This document shows positions 15,450-23,615 of a stretch of DNA of 33,088 nucleotides, one piece after another. Made by a program: the position numbers and the translations under genes. Under the pieces are notes generated by a model. It had not been told where the DNA came from and searched no databases. It saw nothing but the letters and a program-made list of their open reading frames with translations. Each line of letters opens with the position of its first letter. Position 1 is the first letter of the stretch. Source of the DNA: CAILLO01 sp964579735 (GTDB taxonomy: Bacteria > Bacillota > Clostridia > Saccharofermentanales > UBA5734); NCBI GenBank assembly GCA_964579735.1, contig CAZOHH010000019.1:1-33088 (forward strand). The letters run 5' to 3'.

Positions 15450-16135
15450 CCTTGCGAGGGCGGACGATGCTCCTTCAGGGTCAATGAGAACGACTGGGAG
15501 CCATCTTCTTTGAGACCGTTGATTTCGAACCCGATGCTCTTCAAGTACTTCGCGTGCGAATCCGTGCGCGCCTCCGCGACGATGCGCGCCACGCCCTGTT
15601 CGCGGAAGAAAACGGCCTGCTCCTCGAATAGGAAGCGGCCGGTGCGATAGTCGCGGAACTCCTTCGTCACGTAGTCCAGATCGACGTGGAGCGTCGCAGG
15701 GTCCGTCGCATCTCGGTGCGCGACGAAGACGCCGGCCGTGACCATGTTGCGCAGCAGGTAGAGCACCATTGCGCCTTCGGCCGGATTGGCCGCTTTCGCG
15801 GTCTCGGTCGCGGAAAAGCCAGGGAAGAAGCGGCCGATATCGGCTTCGTGGAACGCGAGGAAGCGTTCGAAATACGTATCGCGGGCCGGCATCGGCAGCA
15901 GCGTGAAGACGGTGCGGACGCGGGCGATGCGAAGAAGAAAGTACAGGTCGACGACGGCGATGAAGACGTTCAATGCGCCGACGGGGTAGGCGTGGATCAG
16001 GAATCCGTAGGCTGCGAAGACCGAGGAGCCGACGAGGTTCAGCAGCCGGAGCCGCACGTGGGAGGCCATCATCAATGATACGGCCGTGATGACGGAGGCG
16101 GCGTAGCCAAGGATCTCGAGCCAGGGAATCGTCAT
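15446..16135 (-). CDS. Membrane protein with YgjV-like N-terminus and GNAT-like C-terminus
   Basis: 229 aa. Residues 1-75 hold about three membrane spans and resemble YgjV-type inner-membrane proteins (LEILGYAASVITAVSLMMAS, then GSSVFAAYGF). The remainder is soluble; its last part (YRTGRFLFEEQAVFFREQGV through SHAKYLKSIGFE) has the look of a GNAT acetyltransferase fold, where a displaced residue is followed by the typical final strand. AAGGAGG stands 7 nt before the ATG. It is transcribed alone, convergent with the MNT gene. Substrate and role are unknown. Confidence 0.7.
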   Translation of the reverse strand: MTIPWLEILGYAASVITAVSLMMASHVRLRLLNLVGSSVFAAYGFLIHAYPVGALNVFIAVVDLYFLLRIARVRTVFTLLPMPARDTYFERFLAFHEADIGRFFPGFSATETAKAANPAEGAMVLYLLRNMVTAGVFVAHRDATDPATLHVDLDYVTKEFRDYRTGRFLFEEQAVFFREQGVARIVAEARTDSHAKYLKSIGFEINGLKEDGSQSFSLTLKEHRPPSQG

Positions 16136-16289
16136 GGAAGGTTCCTCCTTGTTCGATGGAGTCGTCTTTCGACTTCATGCCATTATCGCACGCGCCGCGG
16201 GTCGCAACAACGAAGCGACATGGTAGGATGAAGGCGAAGGACCGACTCACCATGGCACTCAGAGTCAAGATCCGCACGGGAGGAACCGC

Positions 16290-16900
16290 ATGNNNNNNNN
16301 NNNNNNNNNNNNNNNNNNNNNNNNNNNNNNNNNNNNNNNNNNNNNNNNNNNNNNNNNNNNNNNNNNNNNNNNNNNNNNNNNNNNNNNNNNNNGCTGGATT
16401 GCCCGACGCTGATCGTGCTGTCGGGCAACGAGATTCCCGGCGTGGACCGCGCGCGACAGCATGCGAACCTCGTCGCGGGGCTGCGCCGCGCCGCCCCTCT
16501 GGCCGAGGCGGCCGGCATCACGCTGGTCCTCGAACCGCTGAACACGAAGGTGGACCACGCCGGGTACTACCTCGCGTCGTCCGCAGAAGGCTTCGCCGTC
16601 GTGGACGAGGTCGGCAGCCCGAACGTGAAGCTGCTGTACGATATCTACCACATGCAGATCATGGAGGGGGATCTTGTCCGCACGATTGCGGCGAACCTCT
16701 CCCGGATCGGCCACTTCCACTCGGCCGGGAATCCTGGCCGAAACGAACTCACGACAGGCGAAATCGACTACGCCAATGTTTTCCGGGCCATCGAAACAGC
16801 CGGATACGCGAAGTTCGTCGGGCTGGAGTACTTTCCTTCGAAGGACGTCGATGCGGGACTCCGCGAGGCGCAGGAGTTGATCGCGCGGTCGCGCGGGTAG
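16290..16900 (+). CDS. Hydroxypyruvate isomerase-like TIM-barrel protein, interrupted by gap
   Basis: The ATG at 16290, with GGGAGG 5-6 nt ahead, is followed at once by a 100-N gap; after the gap an open frame from 16394 reads LDCPTLIVLSGNEIPG and ends at TAG 16900. The visible 168 residues match the C-terminal two thirds of Hyi/OtnI-like enzymes: LVLEPLNTKVDH, LLYDIYHMQ, IGHFHSAGNPGRNEL and VGLEYFP supply the usual metal-binding Glu, Asp, His and Glu. Such proteins isomerise hydroxypyruvate or 2-oxo-tetronate. About 85-95 residues would be needed to complete the family length, so the real gap is probably longer than 100 bases. Confidence 0.75.
16293..16392. other. Assembly gap, 100 N
   Basis: Fixed-length gap directly after the start codon of the Hyi-like gene. 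No shared sequence is seen at its two edges. Confidence 0.99.
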
Positions 16901-17022
16901 TTTCGTCCATTAGTTCGTCACGAGTCCTATCGGCGTCGATATGGAAGGTGCCGTTCGACTCGGGTATGATGAGCGAAGAGGACTGGAATATCCGAACGAG
17001 ATGAAAGGATGAGGTGAAGGAA

Positions 17023-18015
17023 ATGACGAGACCTGTGACCCTTTTCACCGGACAATGGGCCGACCTGCCGTTCGAGGACCTCTGCAAGCTGGCGGAGAAG
17101 ATGGGCTTCGAAGGCCTCGAGCTCGCCTGCTGGGGCGACCACATGGACGTCCGCCGCGCGGCGACCGACGCGAAGTACGTCGAGGAGCGCAAGCGCATCC
17201 TCAAGAAGCACGGGCTCCAGTGCTGGGCGCTCGGCTCCCACCTCGCCGGCCAGTGCGTCGGCGACGATTGGGACCCACGCCTCGACGGATTCGCCCCGGA
17301 TGCCGTCAAGGGCAAGCCGGAAGCGGTCCGCGCCTGGGCGATCGAAGAGATGAAGTACACGGCCCGCGCTGCGAAGGCCATGGGCTGCAAGGTCGTCACG
17401 GGATTCATGGGCTCGCCGATCTGGAAGTACTGGTACTCTTTCCCCCAGACGACCGACGCCATGATCCAGGCCGGATACGACCGGATCAAGGAGCTGTGGA
17501 CCCCCATCCTCGACGAATTCAAGGCATGCGGCGTCAAGTTCGCGCTCGAGGTGCACCCCACCGAGATCGCCTTCGACTTCTATACCTCGCAGAAGCTCTT
17601 CCGCGAGACGTTCAAGGGCAACGACACGCTGGGCATCAACTTCGACCCGAGCCACCTGATCTGGCAGGGCATCCAGCCCCACCTCTTCATCCGCGAGTTC
17701 GCCGACAAGATCTACCACGTGCACATCAAGGATTCCCGCGTGAACCTCGAGGGCACCGAGGGCATCCTGGGCTCGTTCCTGACCTTCGGCGACATGCGGC
17801 GCGGTTGGAACTTCGTCTCACCGGGCCACGGCAGCGTGGACTTCGACCGCATCATCCGCGCCTTGAATGAAGCGAAGTACGATGGCCCGCTGTCCGTCGA
17901 GTGGGAGGACAGCGCCATGGAGCGCGTCTTCGGCGCGACCGAGGCCTGCGCGATGACCAAGCGGATCAACTTCAGCCCGTCGGATGTCGCGTTCGACGAA
18001 GCCCTGAAGAAGTAG
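17023..18015 (+). CDS. Sugar phosphate isomerase/epimerase
   Basis: Xylose-isomerase-like TIM-barrel enzyme, 330 aa. The ATG at 17023 is chosen because GAGGTG lies 6 nt before it; a GTG three codons upstream would sit on that site. Likely metal ligands are Glu176/His178 (LEVHPTE), Asp208 and His211 (NFDPSH), His234 (YHVHIKD) and Glu293 (VEWED). A glycine-rich loop near 250-270 precedes the last strand. It is separate from the Hyi-like gene (122 nt, with a possible -10 TATGAT at 16965-16970 but a weak -35) and is followed by a serine hydrolase. Related but not close to the 313-aa enzyme at 9477; the shared motifs are family-wide. Confidence 0.88.
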   Translation: MTRPVTLFTGQWADLPFEDLCKLAEKMGFEGLELACWGDHMDVRRAATDAKYVEERKRILKKHGLQCWALGSHLAGQCVGDDWDPRLDGFAPDAVKGKPEAVRAWAIEEMKYTARAAKAMGCKVVTGFMGSPIWKYWYSFPQTTDAMIQAGYDRIKELWTPILDEFKACGVKFALEVHPTEIAFDFYTSQKLFRETFKGNDTLGINFDPSHLIWQGIQPHLFIREFADKIYHVHIKDSRVNLEGTEGILGSFLTFGDMRRGWNFVSPGHGSVDFDRIIRALNEAKYDGPLSVEWEDSAMERVFGATEACAMTKRINFSPSDVAFDEALKK

Positions 18016-18150
18016 AGACAAGCCGACTCAAGGCCGCCACAGGACCTGTCAAGGCGAAACCGGCCGGCTGGAGGAGCGAGCGACCGCTTCGGCACGACGC
18101 CGTCCGTCCTGAGGATCAAGCTGTACGAATACGGAAACCAGGAGGCGTAC

Positions 18151-19086
18151 ATGCGGGCATTCGACGATTTCGTCAACCAAGTCGATTCCGAAGGACTGAA
18201 GGTCGAGGGCCTCCTCGTGCTCCAGGGCGGGAAAGTCGTCTACGAGCACCGGTGGACCCCCGACCAGGACCGGAACATCTACTCGCACGCCAAGAGTTTC
18301 GTTTCGACCGCCGTCGGCATCGCGATCGACGAGGGCTTCGTCTCGCTGGACGACCGGCTGGTCGACGCCTTCCCGGACAAGGTTCCGCCCGGCGGGAATC
18401 CGGGCCTCGAGAAGATCCGGCTGCGGCACCTCCTCACGATGTCGTCCGGGTTCGGGAAAGCTCTGCTGATGCTCGACGACCGCCGGAAGGGCGTCGGCTT
18501 TCCGGACTACCTCGCCTACCTGCTCTCGCAGCCGGTCGTCGAAGAACCCGGTGAACGGTTCTGCTACTCGACCGCGGACAGCATCCTCCTCGGGCGCATG
18601 CTGGAGTCCAAGGTCGGCAAGAACCTGCAGGAATATCTGTATGAACGCATCCTGCGGCCGATGGGCATCCCCTTTCCGATTTGGGAATGCTGCCCGCAGG
18701 GGCACCCGATCGGCGGCGGCGGGATGTTCCTGCACCTGAAGGACATGGTCCGATTGGGCCAGCTCTACCTCGACGAAGGTCTCTGGCAGGGCCGAAGAAT
18801 CGTGTCCGCCGAGTGGGTCCGGACCGCGACCTCGTTCCAGATCGAGACGCGCGACCCAGAGGCGCTGGCCGATCCTGCCGCTCCACTGGGCAATCCCTGG
18901 AACATGGGCTATGGCTACCAGTTCTGGCGGAGCCCCTACCCGAGGTCCTACCGCGCCGACGGCGCCTTCGGCCAGATCACAACGGTACTGCCCGAAAAGG
19001 AACTGGTCGTCGGCATCCAGTGCCCGGAGAGCGGCGATTTCGGTCCCGTCCAGCGCGCGCTCCACGAGATGATCGAACGGCTCTGA
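18151..19086 (+). CDS. Beta-lactamase-fold serine hydrolase
   Basis: Serine hydrolase of the class C beta-lactamase/esterase superfamily, 311 aa. The catalytic S-x-x-K motif is Ser45-His-Ala-Lys48 and the second-motif tyrosine is Tyr139 (CYST); a GGGGMF turn near 189-194 stands about where the family has its third motif. No signal peptide is seen, so it is probably cytoplasmic, more in line with an esterase or amidase than a secreted beta-lactamase. An AGGAGG site is 6 nt before the ATG. The 135 nt upstream encode no gene I can support, although the frame stays open for some codons. It may deacylate a sugar ester used by the neighbouring enzymes. Confidence 0.85.
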   Translation: MRAFDDFVNQVDSEGLKVEGLLVLQGGKVVYEHRWTPDQDRNIYSHAKSFVSTAVGIAIDEGFVSLDDRLVDAFPDKVPPGGNPGLEKIRLRHLLTMSSGFGKALLMLDDRRKGVGFPDYLAYLLSQPVVEEPGERFCYSTADSILLGRMLESKVGKNLQEYLYERILRPMGIPFPIWECCPQGHPIGGGGMFLHLKDMVRLGQLYLDEGLWQGRRIVSAEWVRTATSFQIETRDPEALADPAAPLGNPWNMGYGYQFWRSPYPRSYRADGAFGQITTVLPEKELVVGIQCPESGDFGPVQRALHEMIERL

Positions 19087-19095
19087 GGCCGAACG

Positions 19096-20298
19096 TCAGT
19101 CCTGCGCCAACAGGAAATCCATGAGATTCAGGTGAATGATCCCGTCGCGCGTCAGGGTCGTCCTGTCGAGTGTGATGACGTATTTCGGGTAATGGTCGCT
19201 GATTCCGCTGTACGCGCCGAACTCCCGTTCGATCACCTGCTCGTCACTGAGCAGATAGGCCGCCTGGACGTAGAATTTCTCCTTGCCTTTTTCGGCGATG
19301 AAATCCACTTCGCCCTTGTGCGTCTTGCCGATATATACCTTGTACCCTCTTGCTGCCAATTCGTTATAGCAGAGGGTCTCGACGATGTAGTTGTACTCGT
19401 CTTTCACCCTGTTCTTCTTGAGATGGAAAAGTCCCAGGTCACAGACGAAGATCTTTTCTTCAAAGGCCAGGACTTTCTTGCCGCGGATATCATAACGCGG
19501 AACCCTATCGCAAATGCAGGCGTCTTCAATGTAACGGACGTAATCATATACCGTCGGGGCCGAAACGGATTGGATCCGATCGGAAAGAGAGGCAGCGACG
19601 GTATTCCCGGAAAACGTGGTCGAAGTATTCGCGATCACGTAGTCCAGAACCTTTTCCAGTGCCAGCGGAGAGGCGACCTTGTTCCGCATGATGATGTCCT
19701 TGAGTACAATGGAGTCATAGAGGTTGGACAAGATGATTTCCTTGCTGGCTTCTTCGCTTTCCTTGCATACCAGAGGAAAACCGCCCCACTTCATGTACTC
19801 GTCCAGCGATTCTTCCCTGGTCCTTCCGCTTTGGATTTCGGCCTGGTATTCGCAGTACTCCTTGAAGGTGAAAGGCATGATTCGGAACGAGAGCGTTCTG
19901 CCACTCAGGTGCGTTGCGAGCTCCCCGGACAGAAGGCTGGAATTCGACCCAGTGATGAAGATGCTGACATCGTGAGTGGAACGAAACGAATTGATCACGA
20001 GTTCGAAACGATCGACATTCTGGATTTCGTCGAACAACAGGTAATATTTCCCGGACGCGACGATTCTCTTTTCAACATCCTGGTACAACGCATCGCCGTT
20101 CCATAGATTCCGATGCCGGTAGTCCTCGAAATTGATGTAGATGATTTTCCCGTCCGGGATTCCTCTGTCTTGGAGTTCCTGGATGATCTGCTTGAGAATC
20201 GTCGATTTTCCACAGCGCCTGATGCCGGTAATCACCTTCACCATTTCCGAGTCGAAGAACGGTCTGATCCGCTTCAGGTAGAGTTCTCTTTTCACCAT
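19096..20298 (-). CDS. AAA+ ATPase with DUF4143 domain
   Basis: 400 aa. The N-terminal AAA+ module has Walker A GIRRCGKST (residues 25-33), Walker B YYLLFDEIQN (Asp90-Glu91) and the sensor region FITGSNSSLLSGEL. The C-terminal DUF4143 part ends in a restriction-endonuclease-like strand pattern (GEVDFIAEKGKEKFYVQ), where Glu and Asp could be catalytic. Such ATPases are common, mobile and mostly of unknown function. The gene is clearly richer in A+T than the sugar genes on both sides, and lies next to an integrase remnant, so horizontal gain is likely. Its start ATG has GGAGATGAG ahead; it is convergent with the serine hydrolase gene 9 nt away. Confidence 0.88.
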   Translation of the reverse strand: MVKRELYLKRIRPFFDSEMVKVITGIRRCGKSTILKQIIQELQDRGIPDGKIIYINFEDYRHRNLWNGDALYQDVEKRIVASGKYYLLFDEIQNVDRFELVINSFRSTHDVSIFITGSNSSLLSGELATHLSGRTLSFRIMPFTFKEYCEYQAEIQSGRTREESLDEYMKWGGFPLVCKESEEASKEIILSNLYDSIVLKDIIMRNKVASPLALEKVLDYVIANTSTTFSGNTVAASLSDRIQSVSAPTVYDYVRYIEDACICDRVPRYDIRGKKVLAFEEKIFVCDLGLFHLKKNRVKDEYNYIVETLCYNELAARGYKVYIGKTHKGEVDFIAEKGKEKFYVQAAYLLSDEQVIEREFGAYSGISDHYPKYVITLDRTTLTRDGIIHLNLMDFLLAQD

Positions 20299-20358
20299 GT
20301 CGGCTCATCTCCAATCCTGCTTAATGAAAAAAGCATAGCAGATAGCCCAACAGAAATC

Positions 20359-20386
20359 AATATACTATTAGCTACGATTAACACAA
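20359..20386 (-). promoter_or_regulatory. Possible promoter of the DUF4143 ATPase gene
   Basis: On the minus strand TTGTGT (20386-20381) and TATATT (20364-20359) are 16 nt apart in an AT-rich stretch, leaving a leader of about 55 nt. No other gene needs this promoter. Confidence 0.4.
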
Positions 20387-20439
20387 AACCAATTATTCTA
20401 CTTGATGTAAATCGTAGGAAATTTCATACATATCAAGTA

Positions 20440-20625
20440 CGGCTTTCCGCCGATGAGTTGGATTTCATTTCGACGCTTTTCCGGCAGGGGATCAAGATCA
20501 ACGTGGTCTCGAAGCTGCTGGGCCACAAGGACGTGTCGACCACCTACAAGATTTACATCCACATGATTCCCGAGGAGATGGACGAGGCCGTCGACGCCGT
20601 GGGGAAGGTAATGATGGGCGGATAG
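20440..20625 (+). pseudogene. Tyrosine recombinase (phage integrase) C-terminal remnant
   Basis: An open frame without start carries the end of a tyrosine integrase: FRQGIKINVVSKLLGHKDV followed by STTYKIYIHMIPEE and a final helix, ending at TAG 20623-20625. The GHKD box and the nucleophilic-tyrosine segment (YKIYIH) are recognisable. The catalytic Arg boxes and everything before are missing, and the sequence upstream is AT-rich without similarity that I can place. It marks the edge of a former mobile element together with the DUF4143 gene. Confidence 0.8.
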
Positions 20626-20640
20626 AGAGATTACGCTTCA

Positions 20641-21132
20641 TGTGCCATCGGTCGCAGGGCAGGATGCTTCAAGGGCATCGAGCAGGTGACCGGCACGTTC
20701 TCGCTGGCCTTCGGGTCCGAGGAGCGAGCCAACCACCCCGCCGTCCTCGCGATGAACCGGAAGATGATCGACTTCACTGCGGAACTCGGCGGCGAGAACA
20801 TCCACATCATGCCCGCGAGCGGCTATTTCGGGCACGGTCCGCTGACGAAGGAACAGCTGCGCAACAGCGCGGGCTGCTTCAACGAGATCGCCCGTTATGC
20901 GGTGGACAAGGGCGTCGTGGCCTGCATCCACGGCGAGTTCTGGTGCGCGATCAACAAGTACGACCTCGAGCGCTTCATCGAGATGACCGACCCGAAAGTC
21001 GCTTCGTTCGTCTTCGACACTGCGCAGGACTCGAACATAGGCTTCGACCCGATTGCGATGTATGATAAGCATCATGAGTGCATCCAGTACTTCCACCTCA
21101 AGGACACCAAGCTCGCTCCGATCTATTCCTGA
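20641..21132 (+). pseudogene. Truncated sugar phosphate isomerase/epimerase
   Basis: A reading frame with no proper start begins in the middle of a TIM-barrel isomerase (CFKGIEQVTGTFSLAFG) only 16 nt after the integrase remnant stop, in the same frame. It contains GENIHIMPASGYFG, VACIHGEFW, FVFDTAQDSNI and QYFHLKD, the strand motifs of the AP-endonuclease-2/xylose-isomerase family. It ends at KLAPIYS and TGA, before the last strands and the final metal-binding glutamate. About 160 residues remain of an expected 270-330. The 5' loss at the integrase border suggests the element's integration or excision removed it. A GTG at 20686 could start a short protein but would lack half the barrel. Confidence 0.7.
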
Positions 21133-21177
21133 TCGCGGCCCCGACGGGGCACAGACAATCGAAAGGTGGGAAGGGTC

Positions 21178-22356
21178 ATGATCGAAGGCAAGGAATCAGC
21201 AGCAGTCGGAAGACCACTCCGGTACGGCATGGTCGGCGGAGGACCGGGATCGTTCATCGGCGGCGTGCATCGCTCCGCCATCGCGTTCGGCGGCTACGGC
21301 ACCCTGGTGGCCGGCTGCTTCTCGCGGAATCCGGCGAACAGCGCAGTGACCGGACGCGAGCTGCACCTCGACGAGGACCGCGTCTACGCGAGCTTCGACG
21401 AGATGGCGGCAAAGGAAGCGAAGCGCGAGGATGCGATCGACTTCGTCGTGATCGCGGCGCAGAACGACTCGCACTTCCCGGCGGCCAAGGCGTTCCTCGA
21501 GAAGGGCATCCACGTCATGTGCGAGAAGCCGCTGGCACACACGCTCGAGCAGGCGCTGGAGCTGAAGACCCTCGCGAAGAAGAAGAAGTGCCTGTTCGGC
21601 GTTGCGTACACCTACGCCGGGCACGTGATGGCCAAGGAGGCCCGTGCGATCGTACAGAGCGGTGAAATCGGCGACATCGTGATGGTCATGGGCGAGTACC
21701 CGCAGGAATGGCTGATGGACCTCCTCGAGAAGACCGAGGGCCAGCGTCAGGCCGCGTGGCGCACCGACCCGAAGCAGGCCGGCATCTCGAACTGCCTCGG
21801 CGACATCGGCACGCACGTCGAGAACATGGTCGCCATGATGACCGGATTGAAGATCCAGCAGGTCTGCGCCAGCCTCGACGTGATCGGCAAGGGACGCACG
21901 CTCGACACCAACGCCCAGGTGATGCTCCGATTCACCAACGGCGCGAAGGGTATGTACTGGTCGTCCCAGATCGCGGCTGGATGCGACAACGGGCTGAAGG
22001 TCCGCATCTTCGGAACCAAGGGCGCGATCGAGTTCGTCCAGGAGGAGTCCAACTACCTCAAGCTCACCTTGAAGGGCCAGCCGCCGAGGCGCCTCTCCCG
22101 CGGCAACGGCTACCTCCACCCCGCCGCCTCGAAGAACTCCCGCTTCCCGTCGGGCCACCCCGAAGGTTACAACGAGGCGTTCGCGAACCTGTACGGCGCT
22201 TTCACGGCCGCCGTGCGCGACGTGACGGACGGGAAGAAGGTCAAGGAAGCCGACTACGACTACCCGAAGATCGACGAGGGCATCGACGGCGTGAAGTTCG
22301 TCGCGAAATGCGTCGAGAGCAGCCGCAAGGGCGCAGTATGGGTCGACCTCGAGTGA
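21178..22356 (+). CDS. Gfo/Idh/MocA-family oxidoreductase
   Basis: NAD(P)-dependent dehydrogenase, 392 aa. The Rossmann loop reads GMVGGGPGSFIGGVHR (17-32), with the catalytic EKP at 116-118 (VMCEKPLAH) and the second-domain motif DIGTHVENM with Asp209 and His213. The long N-terminus and the GGGPGSFIG-x-VH start place it in the subgroup often linked to inositol or 3-keto-sugar metabolism. The ATG at 21178 follows a GGTGGGAAGGG region; a GTG 12 nt earlier sits in that region. Its stop overlaps the start of the radical SAM gene by 4 nt (GTGA). The truncated isomerase directly upstream was probably its former partner. Confidence 0.9.
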   Translation: MIEGKESAAVGRPLRYGMVGGGPGSFIGGVHRSAIAFGGYGTLVAGCFSRNPANSAVTGRELHLDEDRVYASFDEMAAKEAKREDAIDFVVIAAQNDSHFPAAKAFLEKGIHVMCEKPLAHTLEQALELKTLAKKKKCLFGVAYTYAGHVMAKEARAIVQSGEIGDIVMVMGEYPQEWLMDLLEKTEGQRQAAWRTDPKQAGISNCLGDIGTHVENMVAMMTGLKIQQVCASLDVIGKGRTLDTNAQVMLRFTNGAKGMYWSSQIAAGCDNGLKVRIFGTKGAIEFVQEESNYLKLTLKGQPPRRLSRGNGYLHPAASKNSRFPSGHPEGYNEAFANLYGAFTAAVRDVTDGKKVKEADYDYPKIDEGIDGVKFVAKCVESSRKGAVWVDLE

Positions 22357-23492
22357 AGGACCTCAGCCTCCTGGTCAAGCCCGTGTCGGGGCGGTGCAAT
22401 CTGCGCTGCGCCTATTGCTTCTATCTGGACCACGCGCTCCCGGGGGGTGACGCGGGGGGGACGCGGATGTCGTCCGCGCTACTCGACACCCTTGTCTCGA
22501 AGGCCCTGCAGGAAGCGAGCGGCTCGGTGACCTTCGCCTTCCAGGGCGGCGAGCCCACGCTCGCGGGCCTCGACTTCTACCGGGAATTCGTCTCCCTCCT
22601 CAAGCGCCACGCCCGCCCGGACCTGCAGGTGCATCTGTCCCTCCAGACCAACGGCACGCTGCTGGACGCGGAATGGGCGGACTTCCTCCGGGAGAACCGC
22701 TTCCTCGTCGGCCTGTCCCTCGATGGGGACAAGGACCTGCACGACGGCTTCCGCACGACGCCGGCGGGGAAGGGGACCTGGCGGAAAGTCTCCGACACGC
22801 TCCGACTCCTGCAGGAGCGAGGCGTCGAGACCAACCTCCTCTGCGTTGTGACCGGCCCCTCGGCTCGGCATGCGGGGCAGCTCTACCGAACCTTCAAGAA
22901 GCTGGGTTGCCGATACCTGCAGTTCATCCCGTGCCTGGATCCGCAGGGCGCGGTTCGTGCGACATCGAGATACTCCCTGTCTCCGGAGCGCTACGGTAGG
23001 TTCCTCTGCGACCTGTTCGACCTCTGGGAGGCCGACTACTTGGCAGGGGACTACACCAGCATCCGCCTGTTCGACGACTGGGTGCATGCTCTCGCCGGAA
23101 TGCCGACGGGGAGCTGCACGACCTCGGGTCGATGCGGCGGATACTTCGTCGTCGAAGCCGACGGCTCGGTCTACCCATGCGACTTCTACGTACAGGAGGA
23201 ATGGCTCCTCGGCAACGTCGCTCGATCCTCCTTCGCGGAACTCGACGCCACTCCGCGATCGCAGACGTTCCGCGAAGAGAGCCTGCGGCTGCCGGAGGCG
23301 TGCGCGACGTGCCAATATGCGCTCGTCTGTCGGGGCGGGTGCCGACGCGACCGGGTGCTGCACGGAGATGGCCCGGACCTGGAGAATCTCCAGTGCCAGG
23401 CCTTCCAGGTATTCTTCGAGCATGCGATGCCCGGCTTGACTGCGATCGCGGACCGGGAACGGGCGGCAGCTCGAACCCAGCCAATCAGCTAG
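22353..23492 (+). CDS. Anaerobic sulfatase-maturating radical SAM enzyme (anSME)
   Basis: Radical SAM/SPASM protein, 379 aa, that in studied relatives oxidises a Cys or Ser of sulfatases to formylglycine without oxygen. From the GTG at 22353 the radical SAM cysteines are 15, 19 and 22 (CNLRCAYC), the SPASM cysteines are 255, 261, 276, 317, 320, 326, 330 and 348, and an Asp follows at 277. From memory this is the same numbering as the Clostridium perfringens anSME, including its catalytic Asp277, and supports the GTG start coupled by GTGA to the Gfo/Idh gene. A longer form from ATG 22338 is possible. No sulfatase gene lies in the window. Confidence 0.9.
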   Translation: MKDLSLLVKPVSGRCNLRCAYCFYLDHALPGGDAGGTRMSSALLDTLVSKALQEASGSVTFAFQGGEPTLAGLDFYREFVSLLKRHARPDLQVHLSLQTNGTLLDAEWADFLRENRFLVGLSLDGDKDLHDGFRTTPAGKGTWRKVSDTLRLLQERGVETNLLCVVTGPSARHAGQLYRTFKKLGCRYLQFIPCLDPQGAVRATSRYSLSPERYGRFLCDLFDLWEADYLAGDYTSIRLFDDWVHALAGMPTGSCTTSGRCGGYFVVEADGSVYPCDFYVQEEWLLGNVARSSFAELDATPRSQTFREESLRLPEACATCQYALVCRGGCRRDRVLHGDGPDLENLQCQAFQVFFEHAMPGLTAIADRERAAARTQPIS

Positions 23493-23564
23493 AAGCCCTT
23501 TTCAGAGGATATGCTTCGAACGACCGTGAGATGTTACGTGATTGGGTTTCTGAAAACTGCAAGG

Positions 23565-23593
23565 TTGTATGTATTAATATGTGAACATATGAT
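23565..23593 (+). promoter_or_regulatory. Promoter with embedded palindrome upstream of the short LacI gene
   Basis: TTGTAT (23565-23570) and TATGAT (23588-23593) are 17 nt apart. The perfect inverted repeat ATATGT-GA-ACATAT (23577-23590) fills the spacer and reaches the -10, the place where a repressor would compete with RNA polymerase. The 123-nt intergenic stretch is otherwise empty and unusually AT-rich. Confidence 0.6.
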
Positions 23594-23615
23594 TCCTGCG
23601 AAAGAGGTGACGCTC

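Noticed and set aside
18151..19086. Antibiotic resistance beta-lactamase
   Set aside because: No signal peptide and a sugar-gene context; the S-x-x-K fold also occurs in many esterases and amidases.
22338..22352. ATG start for the radical SAM gene
   Set aside because: Possible, but the GTG at 22353 gives the GTGA overlap and puts all cysteines at the positions remembered for the characterised enzyme; kept only as an alternative.
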